5,728 bases of DNA from Comamonadaceae bacterium. GTDB lineage: Bacteria; Pseudomonadota; Gammaproteobacteria; Burkholderiales; Burkholderiaceae_C. The position numbers and the translations under genes are program-made. The notes beneath the pieces are model-generated. The model did no database searches, had not been told where the DNA came from, and saw only the letters and a list, made by a program, of their open reading frames with translations. This document shows, piece after piece, positions 1-5,685 of the stretch. Position 1 is the stretch's first letter; each line of letters starts with the position of its first letter. The stretch covers positions 1-5,728 of the forward strand of contig CANHGF010000183.1 of NCBI GenBank assembly GCA_947460065.1, read 5' to 3'.

Positions 1-699
1 GGTATAGGGAAAAGCCTGCATCGGGTTGCGCGACGAAGCCTCACGTATCGCATCGGCGTCGAGTTCCTGCCGCAGCCAGGCATGCGGATTGGCCGCCGCA
101 ATTCGGCTAAAGCCCGCATACAGGCGCGCCAGCGCATCGCAATGCTCGGCCACGCTCAAGCCCTGGGCATGGCGGTAGGCGCTGTCGAGCAGTGCATACA
201 GGCCCACCGGCATCTTCAAGCCGGCGCGGCGCTCGACCGGGTGGCGCAATTCCTCGGCGGGCTCCCAATACTCGTCGGGCGCGCCCTGCTCCGTGTCTTC
301 ACCTGCGGTTTGCTCGGACATCTGTGCGCGCAGCAGTCGGTAGCCGGCATCGGATCCGGCCACCAAAGCGGTGTGCACCTCACCCGCGGCAATGCGCTGG
401 CAGGCCGCGCCAATCAGGGTCTGCTGCAACACGCCGACGCTGGTCAACACCGTGGTGGCCCGGCCGGCGCCGACCGCGCGGGCAATCGCACCGGCCGGGT
501 TGGTGTAGGTCCACCGGCCACGCGGCACCGCAATCCATTGCGCGCCGGCCAAAGCCGATGCGCTGCCGCTGTCCTGCCCGGCGGCGCGCACCGCATCGAG
601 CATCAGGCCCATCGGCTCCTTGGCTTGGCGCCAGTCGTCCTCGCGCTGCGCGGCCACGCCCACGCCCACCAGCACTGGCGTGTGATCGGGGACCCTCAT
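1..699 (-). CDS. Thiolase-like acetyl-CoA acetyltransferase, N-terminal part (cut by left edge)
   Basis: The minus strand is open from an ATG at 699-697 to base 1 without a stop, giving 233 residues of a protein that should be roughly twice as long. The start MRVPDHTPVLVGVG is the usual first beta strand of thiolase-like acetyl-CoA acetyltransferases. The stretch AACQRIAAGE (98-107) followed by ALVAGSDAGY (111-120) matches the thiolase helix and the 'aGd..vvvAGG.E' strand. The visible end, RNPMQAFPYT, matches the 'NR..aFPY.K' segment of the roughly 500-residue SCP-x/acetyltransferase subfamily. Family members make or cleave beta-ketoacyl-CoA in the cytoplasm. Where classical thiolases carry the nucleophilic Cys (VCASG) this protein reads LTSVGV (85-90), so that Cys is absent and the reaction is uncertain. 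A weak GGAA lies 9 bases before the ATG; an in-frame TTG five codons upstream is a less likely start. The gene is transcribed away from the CoA-transferase gene. The protein class is fairly sure, the substrate unknown. Confidence 0.82.
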   Translation of the reverse strand, partial: MRVPDHTPVLVGVGVAAQREDDWRQAKEPMGLMLDAVRAAGQDSGSASALAGAQWIAVPRGRWTYTNPAGAIARAVGAGRATTVLTSVGVLQQTLIGAACQRIAAGEVHTALVAGSDAGYRLLRAQMSEQTAGEDTEQGAPDEYWEPAEELRHPVERRAGLKMPVGLYALLDSAYRHAQGLSVAEHCDALARLYAGFSRIAAANPHAWLRQELDADAIREASSRNPMQAFPYT

Positions 700-987
700 C
701 GTGCGCTTTTCCAATGGGGCTGCGCCCGCACGGGTTTGGCGCAATCCGGGCGATCGCAGGATTGGGGCACAGAGTACGGGCTCAGGCCGAGGCCTAGAGC
801 AGATGAATCACGGCGACGAATGAAGGTCTGCATCGCCAAATCCTAGCATCGCTCAGTCTTTGCAGGACACGGCTTGGAGCATCGTCCAAGGCTTGGGTGC
901 TGGGGCGCTTGGATTCGAGGCGGCGCTGCTCAGGTCTTGTTTTCTGAGCCTGCGGGAGAGGTCTACCTGGTTTTGTCCCCTCTGCCT

Positions 988-1002
988 CTTGGACAGGCTC
1001 AG
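988..1002 (+). repeat. CTTGGACAGGCTCAG repeat word, copy 1
   Basis: CTTGGACAGGCTCAG is close to the CTTCGACAGGCTCAG word that I recall as widespread in intergenic DNA of proteobacteria, including Burkholderiales. A second diverged copy (CTTGACAAGCTCAG) lies at 1291-1304 in the same orientation, and the two bracket the REPIN-like element. The similarity is visible in the sequence; membership of a genome-wide family is recalled, not tested. Confidence 0.45.
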
Positions 1003-1052
1003 AGTGAGGGCATCAGCGCCCCGACATCAAACCGCAGTTCAATCAAGGCCCA

Positions 1053-1222
1053 TGCCCCCACCCCTGCCCTCCCCCATGGGGGGAAGGGGCAAGAAGGACC
1101 CATCGCCGCGAGGAGCGGCTCCCACACCCGCCTCGACGACTTGCCAAATGGGGTAGCGTCGCCCCGGCGCGATGCTGGCGTATTCCTCCCTCCCGCTCTA
1201 AGGGAGGGCTGGGGTGGGGGCA
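1053..1222. repeat. REPIN-like element: inverted pair of G/C-rich hairpin units
   Basis: Arms at 1053-1073 and 1202-1222 are inverted copies of each other, with 20 of 21 positions complementary; the left arm begins TGCCCCCACCCC. Each arm adjoins or forms its own hairpin. On the left, CCCCC (1071-1075) pairs with GGGGG (1078-1082) around AT, and GCCC (1066-1069) can pair with GGGC (1087-1090). On the right, CCCTCCC (1188-1194) pairs perfectly with GGGAGGG (1202-1208) around a 7-base loop. Two inverted REP-type hairpin units around a short spacer is the architecture of REPINs, non-autonomous elements mobilised by RAYT transposases. No transposase is present here. The element could also affect transcript ends or stability. 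Confidence 0.6.
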
Positions 1223-1290
1223 CCGGCTCACAGCAACGCAGTTGCATTTTTCACATAGGTGCGCGCTCAGCCCGCCCCCGGGCAGGCATC

Positions 1291-1304
1291 CTTGACAAGC
1301 TCAG
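1291..1304 (+). repeat. CTTGACAAGCTCAG repeat word, copy 2
   Basis: This is the diverged second copy of the word at 988-1002, in the same orientation. It contains a perfect TTGACA (1292-1297) that could serve as the -35 box of the CoA-transferase promoter, so a repeat fragment may have been recruited as a promoter element. Confidence 0.4.
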
Positions 1305-1320
1305 GCCCGCATGTGAAGAT
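1292..1320 (+). promoter_or_regulatory. Possible sigma-70 promoter of the CoA-transferase gene
   Basis: A perfect TTGACA at 1292-1297 is followed, after 17 bases, by GAAGAT at 1315-1320, which matches 3 of 6 bases of TATAAT. Transcription would start near 1327 and give a leader of only about 24 nt. The spacing to the operator-like palindrome at 1333-1348 closely parallels the TTGACA/operator pair at the right end of the window. The weak -10 and the overlap with a repeat word keep this tentative. Confidence 0.4.
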
Positions 1321-1332
1321 GTCCAGACGTAC

Positions 1333-1348
1333 AGACATCCGGATGTTT
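1333..1348 (+). promoter_or_regulatory. Putative operator site A (ACATCCGGATGT palindrome)
   Basis: AGACATCCGGATGTTT contains a perfect 12-bp palindrome, ACATCCGGATGT (1335-1346). It ends two bases before the CoA-transferase ATG, in the place of a ribosome-binding site. Extra half-sites lie just upstream: GATGTC at 1318-1323 is the inverse of GACATC at 1334-1339, and CAGACGT (1324-1330) repeats as CAGACAT (1332-1338). Two more copies of the 16-mer occur at 5577-5592 and 5686-5701. The likely ligand is the GntR regulator encoded at 2706-3512, but this is inference from position and repetition. Confidence 0.6.
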
Positions 1349-1350
1349 AA

Positions 1351-2631
1351 ATGAATCCACACGCTGACCGGCCGCAGGCCGGCACTGTCCATTCCAGCGC
1401 CGGCCCGGCCTTGGCCGGCGCCCTTGAAGGCCTGCGGGTGCTCGACCTCACGCAGATGCTCGCCGGTCCGTTTTGCGCACAACTCATGGCCGACCATGGC
1501 GCCGAGGTGATCAAGGTCGAGTCGCCCGAGGGCGACATGACCCGCGCCTTCGGTCCCTACTGCGACGACGACCAGGTGCGCAATATGGGCGGGTACTACC
1601 AGAGCGTCAACCGCAACAAAAAGGGCGTGGTCATCGACCTGAAGTCCGAACAGGGGCGGCAGGTGTTGCTGTCGCTGGTCGACAAGGCCGATGTGCTGAT
1701 CGAGAACTTTCGGGCCGGCGTGCTCGACAGACTCGGGCTGTCCTATGAAAAGCTGGCTGAGCGCAACCCCCGCCTGGTCTATGCCTGCATCCGCGGTTTT
1801 GGTGACCCGCGCAGCGCAAGCAACGACTACACAGACTGGCCGGCTTTCGACGTGGTGTCTCAGTCCATGGGCGGCATGATGGGCGTCACCGGCGCCGAGG
1901 ACGGCGTGCCGATGAAGGTGGGCCCCGGCGTGGGCGATCTGATCCCTGCCACCCTGTGCGCCTTCGGCGTGCTCGCTGCCGTCATCCGCGCACAGCGCAC
2001 CGGGCGTGGGCAATTCATTGATGTGGCCATGGTCGACGGCGTGCTGGCGTTTTGCGAGCGTGTGATCTACCAGTACTCCATCAGCGGTGTGATCCCCAGG
2101 CCTCAGGGTTCACACCACCCGATGTTTGTACCCATGGGCGTGTTCCCGGCAGCTGACGGTTGGGTCACGGTCGGCAGTCCCAACGACGGCTTTTGGATCA
2201 AGCTGTGCAAGCTGATGGGCCGGCCCGAGCTGGCCGAAGACCCCCGTTTTCGCAGCAACGACGACCGGGTGCGCAACGCCGCTGCGCTCAAGGCCGAGCT
2301 GGGCGCTTTCACCAGCGCCCACACCAAGGAGCAGCTGCGGCAACTGCTCGGCGGGCAATTGCCCTTCGGGCCGATCTACGACGCGCAGGACATCTTCACC
2401 GACCCCTACTTCGCCGCGCGCGAGATGCTGGTCGAAGTCGAGCAACCGCACAGCAGCAAAAAACTCACCATCGCGGGCGTTCCGATCAAGATGTCTGAAA
2501 CGCCGGGAAGCGTCCGTACCCGGGCTCCTATGCTCGGTGAGCACACCCGCGAGGTGCTGCTGGCCGCGGGCATGACGGCGGCGCAGGTCGATCAACTGAC
2601 GGCCAGCGGCGCGGTGCGCTGCGCAGCTTAA
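1351..2631 (+). CDS. CaiB/BaiF family class III CoA-transferase
   Basis: This 426-residue cytoplasmic enzyme moves coenzyme A between carboxylic acids; class III family members include formyl-CoA, carnitine and succinyl-CoA-dependent transferases. The N-terminal signature LEGLRVLDLTQMLAGPFCAQ (25-44) is followed by LMADHGAEVIKVESPEGD (45-62), the CoA-binding Rossmann start. NRNKKGVVIDLK (87-98), ADVLIENFRAGVLDRLGL (113-130) and MMGVTG...DG.P (176-187) are all family landmarks. D196 in VGDLIPA aligns with the catalytic Asp of formyl-CoA transferase. The C-terminal half has the HPMFVPMGVFPAADGWVTV strand (256-274) and a late LGEHTREVL (395-403). Length is normal for the family. TAA lies directly upstream in frame, so ATG 1351 is the first possible start, but no Shine-Dalgarno sequence precedes it; operator site A occupies that place. 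It converges on the regulator gene, 74 bp away. The class is very secure; the acid substrate is not known. Confidence 0.95.
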   Translation: MNPHADRPQAGTVHSSAGPALAGALEGLRVLDLTQMLAGPFCAQLMADHGAEVIKVESPEGDMTRAFGPYCDDDQVRNMGGYYQSVNRNKKGVVIDLKSEQGRQVLLSLVDKADVLIENFRAGVLDRLGLSYEKLAERNPRLVYACIRGFGDPRSASNDYTDWPAFDVVSQSMGGMMGVTGAEDGVPMKVGPGVGDLIPATLCAFGVLAAVIRAQRTGRGQFIDVAMVDGVLAFCERVIYQYSISGVIPRPQGSHHPMFVPMGVFPAADGWVTVGSPNDGFWIKLCKLMGRPELAEDPRFRSNDDRVRNAAALKAELGAFTSAHTKEQLRQLLGGQLPFGPIYDAQDIFTDPYFAAREMLVEVEQPHSSKKLTIAGVPIKMSETPGSVRTRAPMLGEHTREVLLAAGMTAAQVDQLTASGAVRCAA

Positions 2632-2646
2632 GGCGCTTAAACAATT

Positions 2647-2677
2647 AGCCGGCACTGCGGGCCTGCCCGCGCCGGCT
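2647..2677. terminator. Hairpin terminator between convergent genes
   Basis: AGCCGGC (2647-2653) pairs with GCCGGCT (2671-2677), and inside it GCGGGC (2657-2662) pairs with GCCCGC (2665-2670) around a two-base loop; ACT (2654-2656) is a bulge. That makes a 13-bp, very GC-rich stem in the 74-bp gap between the two stop codons. On the minus strand the stem is followed by TAATTGTTTAA, a partial U-rich tail, so it probably ends the operon read leftwards. On the plus strand it is followed by TCATG without a T-run, so termination of the CoA-transferase transcript may be weaker. Confidence 0.7.
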
Positions 2678-2705
2678 TCATGCAACCGATCTCGGGCAGC
2701 CGATC

Positions 2706-3512
2706 TCAGGCCGCCCAGTTGAGTCGGTAACGGATCGAGACCTGAAAGCGTGACTGCGGGTAGATGCTGACCGAGTTGGACAGCCCCGAGTCATTGGCGC
2801 CCCGGTAGCGGCGCACCACCAGCAAACCGGGTGAATTGGGGCGGCATTGCAGCTTGCGCGCCATGGCGGTGGGAATCGACAGGGCGCTGACATCCATCTG
2901 CAGGTCCTGCACCTTATGACCGTAATGCTTTTCAATCAGCTGGTAGACCGGGTGATTGACCTCGCCAAGGTACTGCCGGATCCCCTCATAGGCCGGCGGT
3001 ATGTAGAGCACGGTGTGCGACAGAGGCTGCTGGTCGTTTTGCTTGTAGCGATAGCTGCTGACCTTCAGCCAGCGCTGACCCACCTTGCAGTCGAGCAGGC
3101 GGGCGAGCTGGTCGTCTGCGCTGACCCAGCCTTCGTCATAGATTTCCAGATAGGTGCCGCCCACATAGCTGAACAGGGCTTCCAGCGAAGTAGCTGCCGA
3201 AAAGTTATTGGGGCCGACCTGGGCCGAAATCACCTTGGTACCCACCCCCTGCTGGCGCGAGACCAGCCCCATGTCCACCAGCTTGCGCACCCCCTCGCGC
3301 ACCGTATGCCGGCTCAGGCCGTAATGCGCGCACAACTCTGGCTCAGGCGGCAGCAGCGCGCCCACCGGATACCGGCCCGACTCAATGTCAGCCACCAGAG
3401 AGTTGGCAAACATTTCATAACGTGTGGTGCTCTGCGACAGGTGGGAGCGCGCCGGCGGGGCTGCAGCCTTCGTGGGCGCTTTCTTTCTGGTTTTCTCAAG
3501 GGTGACTGGCAC
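2706..3512 (-). CDS. GntR family transcriptional regulator, HutC subfamily (UTRA domain)
   Basis: This 268-residue DNA-binding regulator has a basic, Ala/Lys-rich leader (1-30), a GntR winged helix-turn-helix (about 31-95) and a C-terminal UTRA effector-binding domain (about 115-262). The DNA-binding domain is clear: ADIESGRYPVGALLPPEPEL (41-60), then LSRHTVREGVRKLVDMGLV (66-84) as the recognition helix, and SRQQGVGTKV (85-94) as the wing. UTRA features include LPLSH-like QQPLSHTVLYIPP (161-173), the QLIEKHYG segment (191-198) and PGLLVVRRY (228-236). Members usually repress transport and catabolic genes until a small metabolite binds the UTRA domain. The start is GTG at 3512-3510, with GAGG four bases upstream; no ATG lies between it and the winged helix. 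It is the last gene of the operon, 17 bp after the receptor gene, so it would be co-regulated with the genes it likely controls. The effector is unknown. Confidence 0.92.
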   Translation of the reverse strand: MPVTLEKTRKKAPTKAAAPPARSHLSQSTTRYEMFANSLVADIESGRYPVGALLPPEPELCAHYGLSRHTVREGVRKLVDMGLVSRQQGVGTKVISAQVGPNNFSAATSLEALFSYVGGTYLEIYDEGWVSADDQLARLLDCKVGQRWLKVSSYRYKQNDQQPLSHTVLYIPPAYEGIRQYLGEVNHPVYQLIEKHYGHKVQDLQMDVSALSIPTAMARKLQCRPNSPGLLVVRRYRGANDSGLSNSVSIYPQSRFQVSIRYRLNWAA

Positions 3513-3529
3513 GGTGCCTCAATCCTGGT

Positions 3530-4522
3530 TCAAGACGAATCGGCCCGGATATTAGCCTGCTTGAGCATGGGACCGTAGGCATCGAGCTCGCGCCGGATTT
3601 CAGCGGCAAACTGATCGAGCCGGATTGGGGTGGCGGTGATGCCCATGCCGGCCAGCCTATCGCGCACCTCGGGCGTGCTCAAAAGTGCGTTGAGTTCGCT
3701 GTTGAAGCGCTCGACCACCGCCTGCGGCGTGCGCGCTGGTGCAAAGATGCCGGCCCAGGGGTTGGCAGCAAAGCCGGTCACGCCTGCTTCCTCGAAGGTG
3801 GGCACATCGGGCAAGGTCGGCGAGCGGCGGGCGCTGGGCACGCCCAGCGCAATCAGCTTGCCCGAACGCAGGTGCTGATGCACCGAGGCGGCCGACACAA
3901 AGCCCAACGGAACATGGCCGGCCAGCAGATCGGACACCGCCGGACCACCGCCGCGGTAGGGCACATGGACAAAATTCGCATTGGTGCGCTGCTTCATCAT
4001 CTCGCCCACGATGTGGGTGATGGTCATGGCCCCGGCGGTGGCATACGACAGGCCGCCCGAGCGGGTGCGAGACAGCGCGATCGCCTCCTGCAAATTCTTG
4101 ACCCCGACCGAGGGGTGGGCCACGAAGACGATGGTGGAGTCGCCCACCTTGCCCACCGGCACCAAGTCTTTGACCGGGTCATACGTCATCTTGTCGTACA
4201 GGTGCGGGTTGAAGACGATCGTGCCTTCAAGAACCAGTACCAGGTTGTAGCCATCGGGTTCGGACTTGGCCACAAAACCGGCACCGATATTGCCTGCAGC
4301 ACCAGGTCGGTTTTCCACGACCACCGTCTGGCCGAAGCGGCGTGTCAGGTGCTCGGCCAGCAAGCGGCCAGCCGCATCGGTCACACCGCCGGGCGCGAAG
4401 GTGACATGCAGGTGCACCGGCTTGGCAGGCCAGGCCGCCTGCGCACGGGCCAAGCCCGGCACCCAGCCAGCGGCGGCCAAGGATGCAGCGCTACTTACAA
4501 AATGTCGACGGCTCGCGGTCAT
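3530..4522 (-). CDS. Bug-family (TctC-like) periplasmic solute-binding protein, Tat-exported
   Basis: The 330-residue product is a tripartite-tricarboxylate-transporter type receptor. It starts with a twin-arginine signal, SRRHFV (4-9), a short Ala/Ser-rich hydrophobic stretch (10-25) and a probable cleavage site ARA-QAA after residue 27. Mature landmarks are WPAKPVHLHVTFAPGGVTD (31-49), the carboxylate-binding loop region of the family, followed by VVVENRPGAAGNIGAGFVAK (67-86) and EPDGYNLV (88-95). HVPYRGGGPAVSDLLAGHV and the late PDVPTFEEAGV are also typical. Such proteins bind small carboxylates in the periplasm and, in Burkholderiales, very often lack a nearby TctAB membrane partner; none is seen in this window. 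A GAGAG about 8 bases upstream could be the ribosome-binding site. The gene lies 39 bp after the dehydrogenase gene and 17 bp before the regulator gene. Family assignment is very secure; the ligand cannot be predicted. Confidence 0.95.
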   Translation of the reverse strand: MTASRRHFVSSAASLAAAGWVPGLARAQAAWPAKPVHLHVTFAPGGVTDAAGRLLAEHLTRRFGQTVVVENRPGAAGNIGAGFVAKSEPDGYNLVLVLEGTIVFNPHLYDKMTYDPVKDLVPVGKVGDSTIVFVAHPSVGVKNLQEAIALSRTRSGGLSYATAGAMTITHIVGEMMKQRTNANFVHVPYRGGGPAVSDLLAGHVPLGFVSAASVHQHLRSGKLIALGVPSARRSPTLPDVPTFEEAGVTGFAANPWAGIFAPARTPQAVVERFNSELNALLSTPEVRDRLAGMGITATPIRLDQFAAEIRRELDAYGPMLKQANIRADSS

Positions 4523-4561
4523 GATGGGCTCTCTTTCGGGGTGAAGGCTTGGGTGAGGGGT

Positions 4562-5545
4562 TCAGGCCGGTGCACGCAGGCGCGTGAGTACCTCGGGGTT
4601 GGCGATATGCCGCGGACGGCCATCGATGAAGGCCAGGAAGCGCTCAAACTGGTCGCGGTACATGCCGTCGTACTGGTTGAGCTCCACATAGCCCAAATGC
4701 GGGGTGCAAATGACGTTGTCCATGTGCAGCAAGGGATGGTCGGTATCGCGCATCGGTTCTTCTTCAAAGACATCGATGGCGGCCATGGCCGGACGCCCCT
4801 GGGCCAGGGCGCGTACCAGGGCGCCGTCTTCAATCAGGCGGGCGCGGCTGGTGTTGACCAGCAGCGAGCCCGGCTTCATGCTGCACAGGTCGGCGTAGGT
4901 CAGGCAGCCCTGGGTCTGCGGCGCCAGCCGCACATGCAGGCTGAGCACGTCGCTGTGCGCCAGCAGCGCCGCCTTGTCGCCAAACGTCGCAAAGCCGTCG
5001 GCACGTGCCTTGGCCAGGCCCGCCTCGCGCGAGAACACGCCCACCTGCATGCCAAAAACCCGGCCAAACTGGGCCACCTGCTGACCAATCTGGCCGTAGC
5101 CCCAGATGCCCAGGTTTTTGCCGCGCAGCCCCTGGCCCATGCCGGCGCATTGCCAGTGCCCCTGTTTGAGGCTGTCCATCTCGCGCGGCAGGCGGCGCAA
5201 GGACATCAGCATCAGCGCCCAGGTCAGCTCGGCAGTGGCGGTCGAGACATAGGAGTGGGTAGAGACCGCGACGCCCAACTCGGTGCAGGCCAGCAGATCA
5301 ATGTGCGGCGTGACGCCATTGAGGGTGATCAGCCGCAGCCGCGGTAGCCGCTGCAGCAGCGCGCGCGGGATCGGTGTGCGCTCGCGCAGCAGCATCAGGA
5401 CCTCGGTATCGGCCAGCCGCTGGGCCAGCACATCCACGTCCTTGGTGTGATCCTGCCAGATGCTCAGCTCGTGCCCGTCCATCAGGCTGGCGCTGGGCAA
5501 TGTGCGCACCACCCCATAGGTGTCGTCCAGGATCGCAATCTTCAT
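4562..5545 (-). CDS. D-2-hydroxyacid dehydrogenase, NAD(P)-dependent
   Basis: This 327-residue cytoplasmic oxidoreductase interconverts a D-2-hydroxyacid and its 2-oxoacid. The nucleotide-binding motif is LGIWGYGQIG (145-154), giving GxGxxG at G149, G151 and G154. The catalytic triad is present: R234 in NTSRARLIEDGAL, E263 in AAIDVFEEEP, and H283 in CTPHLGY. The second strand of the Rossmann fold ends in FSRE (171-174) rather than in an Asp, so NADP use is possible. I chose ATG 5545 because MKIAILDDTYGVVRTL is the normal beginning of this subfamily. The frame stays open to a TTG at 5605, but that 20-residue extension would be encoded across operator site B and looks non-native. No good Shine-Dalgarno sequence precedes 5545. 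It is the first gene of the operon with the receptor and regulator genes. It resembles the SerA/hydroxypyruvate reductase superfamily, but there is no C-terminal ACT domain, so a biosynthetic serine role is unlikely. The substrate is not known. Confidence 0.93.
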   Translation of the reverse strand: MKIAILDDTYGVVRTLPSASLMDGHELSIWQDHTKDVDVLAQRLADTEVLMLLRERTPIPRALLQRLPRLRLITLNGVTPHIDLLACTELGVAVSTHSYVSTATAELTWALMLMSLRRLPREMDSLKQGHWQCAGMGQGLRGKNLGIWGYGQIGQQVAQFGRVFGMQVGVFSREAGLAKARADGFATFGDKAALLAHSDVLSLHVRLAPQTQGCLTYADLCSMKPGSLLVNTSRARLIEDGALVRALAQGRPAMAAIDVFEEEPMRDTDHPLLHMDNVICTPHLGYVELNQYDGMYRDQFERFLAFIDGRPRHIANPEVLTRLRAPA

Positions 5546-5576
5546 CGGAGGTTCAAACCATGACATACGGTTGTCT

Positions 5577-5592
5577 GAATGTCCGGATGTTT
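5577..5592 (-). promoter_or_regulatory. Putative operator site B, upstream of the dehydrogenase operon
   Basis: GAATGTCCGGATGTTT (plus strand) shares the last 11 bases, TCCGGATGTTT, with sites A and C. It lies 32-47 bases upstream of the dehydrogenase ATG, and overlaps the best -10 candidate for the leftward operon. Its neighbour on the minus strand, CATTCAGAC (5581-5573), also occurs beside site C at 5681-5689. A repressor bound here would block the operon that encodes the GntR protein, giving autoregulation. Confidence 0.58.
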
Positions 5593-5615
5593 GGACCAAG
5601 CTCAAACTCTGTCAC
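5587..5615 (-). promoter_or_regulatory. Possible promoter of the dehydrogenase-receptor-regulator operon
   Basis: Reading leftwards, GTGACA (5615-5610) is followed after exactly 17 bases by AAACAT (5592-5587), which matches 3 of 6 bases of TATAAT. The -35 differs from TTGACA only at its first base. The -10 lies inside operator site B, a classic repressor position. Support is positional and the -10 is poor. Confidence 0.3.
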
Positions 5616-5637
5616 GAGGGTTTTCCCTCTGAGTGAC
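5611..5637. promoter_or_regulatory. Inverted repeat in the probable divergent promoter region
   Basis: GAGGG (5616-5620) and CCCTC (5625-5629) pair around TTTT, and the outer GTCAC (5611-5615) pairs with GTGAC (5633-5637) with three extra bases on the right side. It sits between operator sites B and C and touches the proposed -35 of the leftward operon. It could be a second protein-binding site or simply a small hairpin. It is not followed by a T-run, so it is not a normal terminator. Confidence 0.35.
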
Positions 5638-5646
5638 TTCTCACGG

Positions 5647-5675
5647 TTGACAAATCGGCTGGCACATGGAAGGAT
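5647..5675 (+). promoter_or_regulatory. Possible rightward promoter for a gene beyond the right edge
   Basis: A perfect TTGACA (5647-5652) is followed after 17 bases by AAGGAT (5670-5675), with 3 of 6 bases matching the -10 consensus. Transcription would begin near 5682, just before operator site C. The first ATG after it is at 5723 (ATGCCA, then the window ends), with GAGAG about 9 bases upstream as a weak ribosome-binding site. A rightward gene starting at 5723 is plausible, but only two codons are visible. Confidence 0.35.
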
Positions 5676-5685
5676 TAAGTCATTC

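Larger units (their letters stand above)
700..1350. other. Intergenic region between divergent genes, repeat-rich, no credible gene
   Basis: This stretch of about 650 bp separates the divergent thiolase-like and CoA-transferase genes. Open frames exist on both strands, but their translations are rich in Arg, Pro, Gly and Ser, resemble no family I recognise, and run straight through the hairpin repeats. I therefore call no gene. Bases 700-950 should contain the promoter of the thiolase-like gene, but I see no convincing -35/-10 pair there. Bases 950-1225 hold repeat units and the last 60 bases hold a possible promoter and operator, listed separately. Confidence 0.6.

Noticed and set aside
82..846. 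A 254-codon plus-strand frame over the left-hand gene
   Set aside because: It is antisense to the thiolase-like coding sequence, which has clear family motifs. The composition is that of a shadow frame.
874..1350. Plus-strand frames in the intergenic region, up to 158 codons
   Set aside because: They read through the hairpin repeats, have low-complexity Arg/Pro/Gly-rich products and end exactly at the TAA before the CoA-transferase ATG. This looks like chance in GC-rich DNA.
1267..2013. A 248-codon minus-strand frame across the CoA-transferase gene
   Set aside because: It is antisense to unmistakable CaiB/BaiF motifs and shows a His/Ala/Val-rich translation without known domains.
2847..3578. 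A 243-codon plus-strand frame over the regulator gene
   Set aside because: It is antisense to the GntR/UTRA gene, whose winged-helix motif is clear, and no ribosome-binding site or motif supports it.
3872..5347. A 491-codon open frame on the plus strand
   Set aside because: It lies antisense to the well-supported receptor and dehydrogenase genes. Its translation is rich in His, Gln, Arg, Ala and Gly, has no recognisable motif, and is explained by GC-rich codon bias on the opposite strand.
5546..5605. A 20-residue longer N-terminus for the dehydrogenase, starting at TTG 5605
   Set aside because: The family consensus starts at MKIAILDD (5545), and the extension would be translated from operator site B. 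An ATG at 5566 is also possible but lacks a ribosome-binding site and family support.
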